A stretch of DNA of 64,000 nt from positions 5,146,001 to 5,210,000 of the forward strand of contig OZ004591.1 of NCBI GenBank assembly GCA_963924555.1, written 5' to 3'. Shown here piece by piece: positions 41,104 to 57,885 of the stretch (position 1 is the first letter of the stretch; the number at the start of each line of letters is the position of its first letter). A program made the translations under genes and the position numbers. The DNA is from Crambe crambe. Its lineage: Eukaryota > Porifera > Demospongiae > Poecilosclerida > Crambeidae. The notes beneath the pieces were generated by a model. That model was given only the letters and a program-made list of their open reading frames with translations. It searched no databases and was not told the origin of the DNA.

Positions 41104-42858
41104 CTAATGGGAGTAGTACTCTTCAGCATAGTGATATTCCCTTGAAGGTTCATCCCGTACTCGATATTTGTATCTCCTAGCAACCAATACATACACCACA
41201 AAGCTGATACCTGCTATGAGAAGGTTCACGAGGTAGAAACCAGAATTACATGTAAGGGGAGAAAGCTTCCAGGGAAGTAGGAAAAGTGACGAGAAACTAA
41301 CAGCCAAAAAACGAAACAGACCTTGAATGGCATAGAACATACCAAATAACATCCCCTTCATGGAGTGGGGGCTCTGAGAGCAAATAAACTCCCAAGCAGA
41401 TATATTAAACAACATATGGGTTAGAGTAGTGAGTATACACTGCACTACTAAGTGGCCAGTATTGAGGGGAGAGAAAAGAGACTGGTAAGTCTCATTGAAT
41501 GAAATGTTTTTATGTCGTCTGCTACAATAATAGTCGACACCAATGGTAGTGGCACCCGTTTCATTCTTGAACTCAGTCATACTGATGATGAAGTAAAGGA
41601 GAAAGGAGATACACAGCAAAGCAGAGGCAATCCCCATTCTTTTGAGTGTTCTTGGGATCCAATAAGAGATGAACGGACGGAGGACACAGAGATACACAGG
41701 AAGACACACCACAACCAAGAGAGATGGTAAAACTCCATTCAGGAACAAGACATATTTAGCCTTTGTTTCAATATCATAAGAGGCTATGTCATTACGTTCT
41801 GTTCTATCATGATCGATGACAGCTGAAGCATTTGTAAGATCCAAAAGTGATATCGGGCCAATTGAAAAGAGTACTTTCAATATACCTAAGAAAGCTTTGA
41901 CATCTTCGACCTGTTCTACAGTGAATGGTCCACCATATTTCTGTTTGCCGAGATCCAGTCTTGAAGGCCACTCATCCTCACAGTAGGTGAAGGCACTGCG
42001 ACGAACAGGAATCTTGTGATGCCAGGCAAACTTGACAACTCTGTACACCAGTTTGTAAGGATTCATTCTACCAGGTTCTATCGAGAACCACCTTCGCTTC
42101 CAGCAGGTCAAAAAAAGAGAGACTATCAAGATAATGATTACAAGCAATAACACTGCACCAAGCATGGAGATACTTAAAGTATCTATGATGAAAACATTCA
42201 ATCCAAAATTTATAATGATACGATGTCCAGGGATACTCAATACTCCAAGTGTTGAGGCAATACTGACATAGGAACACCAAAAGTGCCAGTGTAAAAAAAG
42301 GACTGAGTCCTGAGATGGTGCATCTCGAAGTTGATCCATTGCAAATTGTAGAATACTAATATGAAATCCAACAGAGCCAATAAGGTACAACAGGTAAAAA
42401 ATTCCTAATAATATAGAAAAAACTAAATAGCATATTTTAGTGCTACCAACTTTCAGCACTACTATAGATATCAATACACAAGTGATCGCCATTAATATGA
42501 TAAGCAAACTAGTTAGCACAGTCTTGTATCGACCAAATTTAACATCAGCAAGGAAACCAGCTAAGGGAGCAAAAAGAAGTGTGATGGCAATGAAGCCACT
42601 GATTCCAATTGCAGTACCATAATTGAAATCTTGAAGATAGCTATCAGGAATAATCAAAAAACCGTATGGCAGAGTGATAGCGAAATTCCAGATGAGAATT
42701 ATGATAGCAGACTTTGAAGTGACAAAGATGAATTTATGATACTTTGAGAGCACTGACTTACTATGTCGTAACAATATTTTACTTAACAGAGGAGTCATTT
42801 CCTTTTCTTCATCTTCTTCACTGCACCCATCCTTTTTGCCACTCTCCTTATCCCCCAT
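41104..42858 (-). CDS. POT-like MFS transporter, intronless
   Basis: A complete 584-residue copy starts MGDKESGKKDGCSEEDEEKE and ends EYHYAEEYYSH. It carries EMTPLL, LADVKFGRYKTVL, the MDQLRDAPSQDSVLFLHWH segment and an unaltered loop. It is the member nearest the CEP295 donor exon and the most upstream copy of the array. Single exon. Confidence 0.85.
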   Translation of the reverse strand: MGDKESGKKDGCSEEDEEKEMTPLLSKILLRHSKSVLSKYHKFIFVTSKSAIIILIWNFAITLPYGFLIIPDSYLQDFNYGTAIGISGFIAITLLFAPLAGFLADVKFGRYKTVLTSLLIILMAITCVLISIVVLKVGSTKICYLVFSILLGIFYLLYLIGSVGFHISILQFAMDQLRDAPSQDSVLFLHWHFWCSYVSIASTLGVLSIPGHRIIINFGLNVFIIDTLSISMLGAVLLLVIIILIVSLFLTCWKRRWFSIEPGRMNPYKLVYRVVKFAWHHKIPVRRSAFTYCEDEWPSRLDLGKQKYGGPFTVEQVEDVKAFLGILKVLFSIGPISLLDLTNASAVIDHDRTERNDIASYDIETKAKYVLFLNGVLPSLLVVVCLPVYLCVLRPFISYWIPRTLKRMGIASALLCISFLLYFIISMTEFKNETGATTIGVDYYCSRRHKNISFNETYQSLFSPLNTGHLVVQCILTTLTHMLFNISAWEFICSQSPHSMKGMLFGMFYAIQGLFRFLAVSFSSLFLLPWKLSPLTCNSGFYLVNLLIAGISFVVYVLVARRYKYRVRDEPSREYHYAEEYYSH

Positions 42859-43875
42859 TAATAGCAGGTTGAAGTAAAACTTGATAGCTATAGACTAGAA
42901 TGTAATATGCATGAGGGTATCTTTTTTTATACCAGCAAGTGCACATTTACATTCTTGAGTTTCAATATAATGATTTTCACATGACTAATCAACAACACTA
43001 AAAATGAAAGTGTACACTGCTAGTGTGTGCATAGGGACAATATATATATACACAGCATACCTATAGTGTGTATAACCAAATTCTAAATAGTACACACATG
43101 TCCAGCTATATAGGAAGTAAAATCAACAGGACTTGATAGTATATAGCATACTTCATTACATATGGCTGGAGAGACCATCTCAATCATCTTAGCAATCGTG
43201 ACCTCCCCCGTATACCAAAAGAAGCTTATCAAACTTTTTAGCTTTTTGCTGTGAGGATGTAGCTATGTGCAGGGTTATTAGAACTCACATGGTGAAGAAT
43301 GACTATACATAGATGAACAGTTATAAAATGATAAAGAATTTAGTTTGCACATGCAGTTTCTAGATAAAAACTGCCACACACTGAAATAGACCTTCGATGG
43401 CATAAAACATGCACACAACAACAATGATGACGGCAAAAACAACAACAATAATAACAATAAAATGAAACAGAACTAGGCCTGTACTGTAATATTTAATGCA
43501 AGTAATATTCCTCTGCATATCGATATCGATTGCGCACATACAATTATTATAATTATGTACCTTACAAGTAATGCGCAACATTATGTACCATACCAGGTTA
43601 TAATAATTTACTCTAAATAGTGCACATCTAGCTACGTGGCTTACCATGATGTATATTATGTCAGTCTTTGATATCCACTTATAAAAGGTATTATTATAGC
43701 TAGCAGGAATATTTAGGGGTAAAATTTTGTGATCAAAACTATAAAAAGGTTCACACTTTCAATTATTGAAAATTTTACCACATGAAAAATTCATGCTATG
43801 TTATTACTGGACTAGCTAGTTACCTATAGACCACGTGTACGTCAATCTGCTCACATTATATAAATATTTATGTAC
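42859..43875. other. Start of the large CEP295 intron, with transporter relics
   Basis: At about 43377-43412 and 43495-43530 (minus) scraps of transporter DNA can be seen (gaaatagaccttcgatggca; gtaatattcctctgcatatc). If the CEP295 intron model is right, the intron begins at the donor 43875/43874 and runs to 21984. Confidence 0.55.
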
Positions 43876-49932
<6,057 letters not shown>

Positions 49933-50535
49933 GATACCTCAACTATAAAGACGATTTAGCCTATTATAAGATTACACACATCCCACCAGGAAAGTAGTAG
50001 CCACCTTCTGTAATAGTCTTTCCCCCAATAACGTACCCTGAGTGAAAATAAAGCGTTTCAGCTTCTTAGCTTCTCATCACCTGAACGGCGTTACCGCGCG
50101 AAAACATTTGTTTTTAAAATTGTGCTGAGTAAGCAATTAACAAATGGACCAATCAGCTCACACCACGCGGGAAATTAAGTTTTTAGCGTTGCTCTACTTA
50201 TCAAACATCCAGTTTCTTTTTTAACATCTGATGCAGGTCGTTATCATAGAGGAAAAAGGTTTACCAAGTAGCTGGCATGCGAGGCAGTTGGATCCACGCC
50301 ATAAAATCCGCTATAATTATATTTTTTAGCCTGGATATTCAGTTAGATGGTGAGTGGTTGGGTAGAAACAGATACTGTACCATACAGTACAGTACCAATA
50401 GTAGAAGCTAGGAGCATTCCTATTCTCTGCTAGCTAACGGAGAGACTTCCATTAGGTAGGAGAATATTGTATTTGACTTATATGAGTTACAACTTAGTAC
50501 AAAAGGGTTCATATGTATGGCTATAATTTATACCT
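49933..50535. promoter_or_regulatory. Divergent intergenic region between CEP295 and DNAJC3
   Basis: The start codons at 49932 (minus) and 50536 (plus) face away across about 600 bp. A CCAAT-like attggtcc/ggaccaat near 50150 and the short spacing suggest a shared promoter region. No other element is clear. Confidence 0.4.
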
Positions 50536-53500
50536 ATGACAAAATTTGAGAGGTGCTTTTCTCTCTCTCTCATCTCTATTTCAGTATTAAGTGACAAGAT
50601 TGATGTGGGGACCCATTTGGAGTTAGGTAAGAAGTTTCTCCAAGAGGGTCAATTATCGGATGCTCTCCTTCACTACTCGGCAGCATGTGGTAAGCATACA
50701 TTTATAAGGGTGCATTTAGCGGGAGTTTGAGCAGGGAGGGGGGGGAGAGAATTTGCCCCCCTCCCCTTTGTGATGCTATTTTGATTGCTGAAGAGGTTAG
50801 TCTCTCTATATATAATTGAGGGGAGGTATGCTAAGCATGATGGAACTTCCCTCAATCAGTTTGCTCAGTAAGAGGGGTGGAAGCAATGGGTGAGCATGTT
50901 AGATTTAGTAACACCCAAACTAAAAGCCCACAGTTGATGATAATGAAGGGAGGTTTGGATATGAATGTCATTTTCATATGCTAAGAACTTGAAAACCTGC
51001 CAGTTCCCTTGAATTTAGTAGGAAGTGAAAACCTGCTAGCTAGCAATCAGTTTGCTCGGTTAGAGGGGTGGGTGAGCATGCTAGATTTAGTGCACCCAAA
51101 CCAAAAGCCCAACTATTGATGATAAATCATAATGATGATCATTAAAATGTTCAATCATGACCTCACTTTATTAGATCAAGACCCTTCCAACTACTTGACA
51201 TACTTCAAGCGAGCTGCTGTGTACCTGGCTATCGGGCAAGCCAAAAAAGCTATTCCAGACTTGGACAAGACCATCGGGCTAAAACCGGACTTCAGTCAGG
51301 TACAGAATGAGTCGTGTAATCTTGTCCTGTCTGTAATCAGACCACCCTGTGAGCTTCCGATTAAGGCCACTCTGGCACATCCCAATTCCAGCTATAGTGA
51401 TCTACAGTAAAACCTTTCTCATCACCACTATGTAAGGGGCCACTCCACCATGTCCCTATTGCACTCATGCCACTCCCACTTTTTGACCTCCCTGTAGAGA
51501 CCACCTCCCTATTGACAGGTTAAAGTGTAGCAGTAGAAAATGTATTTAAAGCTGTTATGTGATGCTTGTAGGCACGTCTACAGCGAGCCAATACGCTGCT
51601 AAGAATAGGACGAATAGATGAAGCCGAGAAAGACTTCTTAGAGCTGGTACATTTATTTAATGTGCATAATAATTATGTATTATTATGTGTGGTCTTGCAG
51701 TCGAAGTCTGGCTCGGATACAATCAAAGGGGAGGCTTCTGTTTCGGTAAGTCGAATGAAAGTACGGAGGGAAGAAGGAAGGAGAAGGGCACACACATCAC
51801 CTTCTTGCAGTTTTCATTCATGTGCAAGGAGTTTTTAAACTAAGTAGATTGATTTTTCCCTCTTGTGCGTAATCCCTTTTCGATGTAGTTTTGAAACTAA
51901 TTTTTGTTTATTCTGTTCCACTGCAGCTTGAAGCTATACCGACATTGAAAGATCGTGTGTCTGTAGCCAACCAACTGTTTGGAAAGCAGGACTATGCATC
52001 TGCCATTGAGTTTCTCACTGAGGCTATTGAAGTATGTTGTGTATGCAGTTGAGATACGACGCACAACAATATCCTAGCTCTTCTGTGTGTTCACTGGAGA
52101 GCTCAATATACTGTATTTCATGCTTCCAATTTGAATCCTGTTAAAAGACTTGAAGAATTTGTGAAGTTATAGCAGTTATAGCGAATGATCTAGGGACCAA
52201 GTGAATGGAAATAGACTATACATCATTTGGTATGTATGTGGGTACTATCATTACTGTCTTTCATCTGCTGTAGTTATGTCCATGGGACTTGAAACTGCGA
52301 GAAATGAGAGCAGTATCTTACGAAAATGTGGGAATGTACCAATCAGCTATCAGTGACCTCAAGTGAGTCAACCCCCCTATAATTATCAGTGACCTCAAGT
52401 GAGTCAACCCCATTCTGGAGTAACGTCTCTTGCAGTATGTTACATTGTCTCTCTTACTTTGCAGAATGACCACCAAACTGGCTAATGACAACACAGAAGC
52501 CTTCCTCAAGATTAGCACACTCTATTACACACTTGGTGAAGCAGAGGATTCCCTCAAGTATGTATTACATCATCTAATGTTGTGTTAATGAAAAGGGGCA
52601 TCCTCAAAGCAGCATACTCTGTTATACCGGTGAAGTAACGTATTCCTTCAGATATTGTGCTACTTAATGAAAAGGGTCACTATTAAAAGTGAAGCAGACT
52701 CCCTTCTATCGTTACAATAATACACTCTCAAATCTCTCTGCTAATGTTGTCAGTATACACAACCCATTGTATATTGAGTGAGGAAGAGACACCACTAGAT
52801 CGTAGCACTAGGAGTGTGCCCCTTTGATTATTGATCAGATGCCATGGTCGTGTTATTACTTTGATGACTGTTGTACGTGCAGGGAAGTGAGAGAGTGTCT
52901 CAGGCTAGATCCTGATCACAAGCAGTGCTTCCCACATTATAAGGTACGTACATGCATACATACAATGGGAGTGTATGATGGCATGGTTATAAGAAACCTC
53001 ATGTACATATGAATAACTTACTGTATAGTTTCCCTAGAGGGAGATCAAAAGGGTGCGTGAAATATTAATTTTTCATGGTCATGTTCAACAGTAAACCCAA
53101 TAGTATATTATGACAAGTAAGCTGTAACAAAGGATTTTAACCATGCTATTGTTTGTAGAAAGTTAAAAAGCTGGAGAAGAAACTGAAATCTATATATGAA
53201 TTGATGGAAGATAAGCAGTAAGTTGGAGATATTTTACAATATGTGAGCTTAGAACATTTGTGAATAATACTTGCATGCATGGTGCAGGTATGAACAAGTA
53301 ATTGACAAGTTACATGCAACGCTTGAAATGGTGGGAGATGTTCAACAGTTTCAGATCAGATTGCTGTCACATTTATGTCATGCATACTCTGAGGTATGTA
53401 TGTATGTATGTATGTATGTGCAATGCAATATGCATAATCATCATTATCCGGCCACATAAGGTCATGCAGATATGAAGCACCACACAGCAAACTTAGTTGG

Positions 53501-53758
53501 TTACCAGTGGTTATTTCCAGCTTCAATTTTAGTATCATCTCTAGCTATACCAGTCACTTGTTTGCTTCGTTTTGCGTGCAGTTGAACACATACAGTGAAG
53601 GCCTGGAGTGGTGTGGTAAAGCGTTGGAATTGGACGACCACCACGTAGATGTACTTTGCGATAGAGCAGAACTCTATATAAGGAACGAAATGTATGAAGA
53701 AGCAATCGAGGACTATGAAACAGCACGTGAAGTGGAAAACCACCCTAACAAGGTGACT

Positions 53759-53798
<40 letters not shown>

Positions 53799-54381
53799 AG
53801 GGGTATTGTTGTTGTTGTTTGTTTGTTGTTATGTGTTTACCTCATGACTGTAGGTTGATGAAGGATTAGAAAGAGCAAAGAGATTGCTGAAGCAATCACA
53901 GAAAAGAGATTACTATAAAATACTAGGAATTAGTAGGTAAGAGACAAGTTATAGTATTGGATGATCCAGGTTCTTCACGATGTCATTTCCTTCCAATCAG
54001 AACGGCCTCAAAGTCTCAGATTAATAGAGCGTACCGTGACCTAGCCATGAAGTGGCACCCCGACAAACATGAAGGAGATGATAAAAAGATAGCGGAGAAG
54101 AAATTTTACGACATTGCGGCAGCAAAGGAGGTCCTCTCTGACCCAGGTATTGAGACAATTGTATACAAACACTATTAGAGCTACACTTTGGGACTGCAGT
54201 GCAGTGGAGGGATCGTTAATGTTGTTATCTTGTGTATGCAGAATTAAGGGAGAAGTTTGATAACGGTGAAGACCCTTTGGATCCAGAACAGAACATGAAC
54301 TCAGGTGGTGGTTTCCATGGCAGTCCTTTTAATTTCGGTGGTGGTGGTGGTGGCTTCACTTTTAAGTTCAAATTCAACTAG
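50536..54381 (+). CDS. DNAJC3: DNAJC3 (p58IPK), ER TPR/J-domain co-chaperone
   Basis: Fourteen exons fit in phase: 50536-50689, 51175-51299, 51572-51646, 51701-51745, 51927-52031, 52274-52362, 52465-52557, 52883-52943, 53159-53217, 53288-53393, 53582-53752, 53854-53936, 54001-54146 and 54242-54381. They encode 483 aa. DNAJC3 binds unfolded clients through TPRs and hands them to BiP in the ER lumen. The N-terminus (CFSLSLISISVLS after a basic start) can act as a signal peptide, though an acceptor-like site (atttcag) leaves a separate first exon possible. TPR segments include HLELGKKFLQEGQLSDALLH and KALELDDHHVDVLCDRAELY. A J domain follows LLKQSQKRDYYKILG, with the HPD triad in MKWHPDKH. The Gly-rich end closes with FTFKFKFN and has no KDEL, as in animal orthologues. 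Length is close to the usual 500 or so. Confidence 0.93.
50820..51125. repeat. Direct repeat in DNAJC3 intron 1
   Basis: The block caatcagtttgctc ... gaggggtgg ... gtgagcatg, then agatttagt and aaaagccca occurs at about 50855-50940 and again at about 51044-51122, same orientation, with some divergence. Confidence 0.7.
52349..52404 (+). repeat. DNAJC3: 36-bp tandem duplication across a DNAJC3 splice donor
   Basis: The sequence atcagtgacctcaagtgagt, with its flank, occurs at 52349 and again at 52385, so the exon 6 donor is present twice. Use of the second donor would bring in a TGA right after the Lys codon. Confidence 0.85.
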
Positions 54382-54506
54382 ATATTATATTATTTAATTT
54401 TTGTTCATTTGTGTATGTGATCATGACGGTCTTTAGGGGATGTGGTTAATTCATCATGTCTAGGTACAGGGCTTACATGAGGACTGTATTACACTTTGAA
54501 CTTCTA

Positions 54507-56803
54507 CTATTTGGTCTTCCTCTTTTTGGATTTAAACTTGTCTTGCAATGAAGTCTGTCCCTCTTCTCTCTTCCTAAGCTTCCCATGGCTCTTGGCCTTT
54601 GCTGTTCCTCCTAGGCCCTGGCTCCCTGTTGAGACAACAGTGGAAGGATATTTGGCTTCAAAAGCTGCCACATCAAACTTCCTCTTGCAGCCATTGTAGT
54701 TCATGAAGCGGATCTTGCCAAACACCTTGCGCTCTGTCCAGCCTCGGTCGTGGATACCACAAATGGACCACATACAACCTACACAAAACAACACAGTGAC
54801 CTTTCGTCATTGGGAGGTTATTTCTTGGACACACATTACATACACAGTACCCCTCAATATGATGTAGGCAATTAAAGTGTTCCAGGATCCCCTCAATGCA
54901 TTCAACCCCTTAAGGACTTTACTGTGTACTGTGTGTGATTATAATCTGAAATAAAATATCAAGGCCGGCAAGTTCCTGGAACAGAGTAATTGTATATACA
55001 TTGAAGGCTTCTTGAAATCACATAGACGGACTCCACTGTGTATGATTGGATGCTCACCTACATATCCATTTGGGTCACGGCCATCCAGTTCATACTTGTC
55101 GTTCAGCTTGATGGCTATTCTCAGAGCTTCTTCAGGTGAGAGAGTCCACTCAAGAATCTTTTTGGCCCAATACATTCTCATGTAGCCATGCATCTTACCC
55201 TCTCTTACCATCTGTAGCTGAGAAACAGCACAGAAGGGGGAAAAAAAAGTGCTAAAGTGGATTATTGCATACAGATATATATGGAAATTGCTAAAGTGGC
55301 ATTGTGAGGCATAACCATGGCAATAAGCAAAGCAAAACAGGTAATGGTCATCACTATAAAAAGCTACTTTAACACGCACACCTGGCAAGCATTCCAGAGT
55401 TTATCATGAGTGTGTCCCTTTTCCAACTCCTCCTCGGTGTACAAGTACTCCCTCTTATCGGATGCATGCAATCTCAATGTCTCCTGGGCCCACGAGTAAG
55501 CCCCTGTAATCTTATCATAATCGTTGCAATAGAAGCAGAAGTTATCAGAGAGTTCTCTACGAATGACAGCTTCTTCAATGAAGGTATCTATTGATTCCTT
55601 TGTGGATGAGGTTTTTTCCTTCTTCAGCAAAAGAACGCACTCCTGTATGCTAATCTGACCTGAGAACAAAAGCCGCCATTACTATCAGGGCTAACACATA
55701 ACTAGGGTGTGTAGGTTGGTGAATGAAATAACCTATGATCCAGGCTACTTTCAGGAAAGTAAACAGTAGTCCAATTCTCCCCAGTGTATCTTTGAGCATT
55801 ACTCACATACCAAAGTGGAGCCAAGGGGAGAGGTTGCTTAAACCATTCTTGTTGGGGTTGTTACGGTCCAAGTGGTAAGTCTTTAACTTCTTTTTGCAAA
55901 ACTGTTGGAAGGTGGCCATCCCGGCAGCCGTCCCGGGAGTACACCACTCCACTTCACCCACCTCCCTGTTCACTTCCAAGCTCTCTTCTGCTCCTCTCCA
56001 GTCTGTACCCTGTCCAAATAACAAGTACACAAAGGCTAAACACCAAGATGTAGCAAAGTAGGTCTCCTCTATCCTACATATTCACCCACCTGTACTATAC
56101 AAATCAGAGAGATAAGTCTCTAGTATGCTACTTATACACTGAAGGGTGTCAACTATCATGTTATGTTACCTTTAGCATGTGACCTTTAGATCCTAACCAT
56201 CATGTGAGAATACCGTGTTATATGATGTACCAAGTTTGATAGGCCAGATGTGGTTGGTAGTGGAGACTGTTTCTCTACTGACGGGAATTCCACCAAGAAC
56301 TCAGGAAGGAGTCTGTGAATCTTGGCTCGAATGGTGCGAGCAGCATACTCCAACTTGTCCGACGCCACCCAGCAGGGAACCACATTGTGTGCATCTACCT
56401 GATGAAGATGGGTTGGGTGAGACTAGAGTGAAAAACTACCTCATTATAGCTACCTCATAATTAGAAGCTACACTGCTCATTTTCAAACCAAAATGGCTGA
56501 TCAAACTTCAGCACTTGTAATCTTGGCTAGCTCTGATCTCTTGACTACCATATTATTATAGTGTAACTTTTCATGGAAGTATAAAGGGTCACCCGCCGCC
56601 ACCTTAATCAAACATACCTGCACTATAGGGACTTTGACTTTGTCCATTTCCACGGCGACAGCTTTGACCCAGGCCAGTGGTACCCTGAGAGGGCTGAAGT
56701 CACAGACCATGGTGGAGACAGAATGAATCTGGACAAATGGAGGCAGCTTCTCCCTCGCTTCTCCCAACAGTAAGTGGAAGGGTATGTTGAGAGAATTCAA
56801 AAT
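54507..56803 (-). CDS. Class II CPD photolyase, N-terminal exons not found
   Basis: Six exons fit in phase: 56618-56803, 56231-56398, 55811-56009, 55382-55659, 55058-55217 and 54507-54778 (stop). They give about 420 aa. CPD photolyase uses FAD and blue light to split UV-made pyrimidine dimers. Class II hallmarks include [75 protein letters not shown] and [13 protein letters not shown]. The upstream end is [15 protein letters not shown], which lies about 80-130 residues into typical family members. The exon starts at a clean acceptor (56803, phase 0), so earlier exons are expected, but no QDNW-type segment was found up to 64000. The tail is Lys-rich, possibly a nuclear signal. Its stop is 126 bp from that of DNAJC3. 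Confidence 0.88.
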
Positions 56804-57016
56804 CTAAATATTGATATATTACATAAAGGAGAGTGAAAATTTTGGTGCTGACATTTTGTTCAGCCATACCCCATTTCAAATACATTGATTTGATTGGTTA
56901 TGTGGTGACCTCCCCAGAGATATCACTGTCAGAAAAGCAACCAGACAATCAGAAGCAGATTCTTTTTCATGCCACCGCTGCCATTGCAGTTTAGTTTCCT
57001 GTTTCTCATCCTCGGT

Positions 57017-57078
57017 TTTTTATCAAAACTAAGGGTTTTTTTTGTCAAAACTAAGGTTTTTTTTATCAAAACTAAGGC
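57017..57078. repeat. Three short tandem repeats
   Basis: Three copies of a unit of about 21 bp, tttttatcaaaactaagg, with one variant (tttttgtcaaaactaagg). Confidence 0.9.
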
Positions 57079-57150
57079 ATGCAGGTGGTACAGTAACAAA
57101 CACAGCTAAAAAAACACAGGGTGTGGCTTCTTCTTGCAGTTGAAGAATGT

Positions 57151-57319
57151 TACAGTGGATTGCAGTGATCTTGCAACGGAACACCAAACCAAAATTTACA
57201 TAGCTTCCTTTTAAGTAGCCCAACTCTAAAGCCACAATTAAGTCCTTTGAAAGGAGGCTATGTAAATTTTGGTTTGGTGTTCTGAATTTCATGTTGCAAG
57301 ATCACTGCAATCCACTGTA
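57151..57319. mobile_element. Short MITE-like inverted repeat
   Basis: The left arm starts tacagtggattgcagtgatc and continues to ccaaaatttacatagc. The right arm returns inverted to end at 57319. The arms are about 60 bp, with a 10-nt insertion in the right arm, and the whole is about 169 bp. No coding capacity. Confidence 0.85.
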
Positions 57320-57688
57320 TTTTTAGTGTTCAGTCACTGGTCTAGTCATTGTTGTAACAGTCTTTCCTTGAAGAATGTCCAATGCTTCTGTAGATCATAC
57401 CTTTACCAAGCTATGAAACTGTAGTCAATCATTTTTTGTATTGAACCTTTTTTTACCAAAATCTAATGAGGAAAATGCCATAGAATTTTTTTTGGTAAGA
57501 ATCGAGGGAGGTGGATGAGAAACAGGGAATTTCCCTGCTATGGCCTAATCTGTTATACCAGACCTTTGGTACATGTATGTGGTCTAATTATGTGCTTGTG
57601 GTATGTGGTATGTGATTGATATCTGGTTTTTCCCAGGGGAATTCCATTAATTTAATAGCCTAATAATTAGTCACTGGCACATTATGCT

Positions 57689-57689
<1 letters not shown>

Positions 57690-57727
<38 letters not shown>
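57690..57727. repeat. Homopolymer tract (38 C)
   Basis: An uninterrupted run of C. Its length is uncertain because such tracts sequence poorly. Confidence 0.95.
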
Positions 57728-57885
57728 ATTATTCTATTCTTCAATTCCAGCTTTATGTGGTTATTATTCTTTTTTGTAGGCCCATTATTCTTAAATTATG
57801 CTTGTTCAAAAAAAAAGATCAATAATAACATAATTATATAATTTATAGATTAGCTAGCCATGTTTATCGCTTGTTATAATTATTA

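Noticed and set aside
22702-41730. A similar antisense frame of about 70-100 aa over each transporter copy (for example 22702-22971, 32117-32335, 35401-35616, 38716-38931, 41512-41730)
   Set aside because: It recurs because the sense DNA is conserved. It has no start context or features of its own and varies in length as expected of a shadow frame.
43816-43875. Twenty-residue read-through as the true CEP295 C-terminus
   Set aside because: It begins exactly at a good donor (aag|gtacat), has no conserved features, and ALMS exons with matching phase exist downstream.
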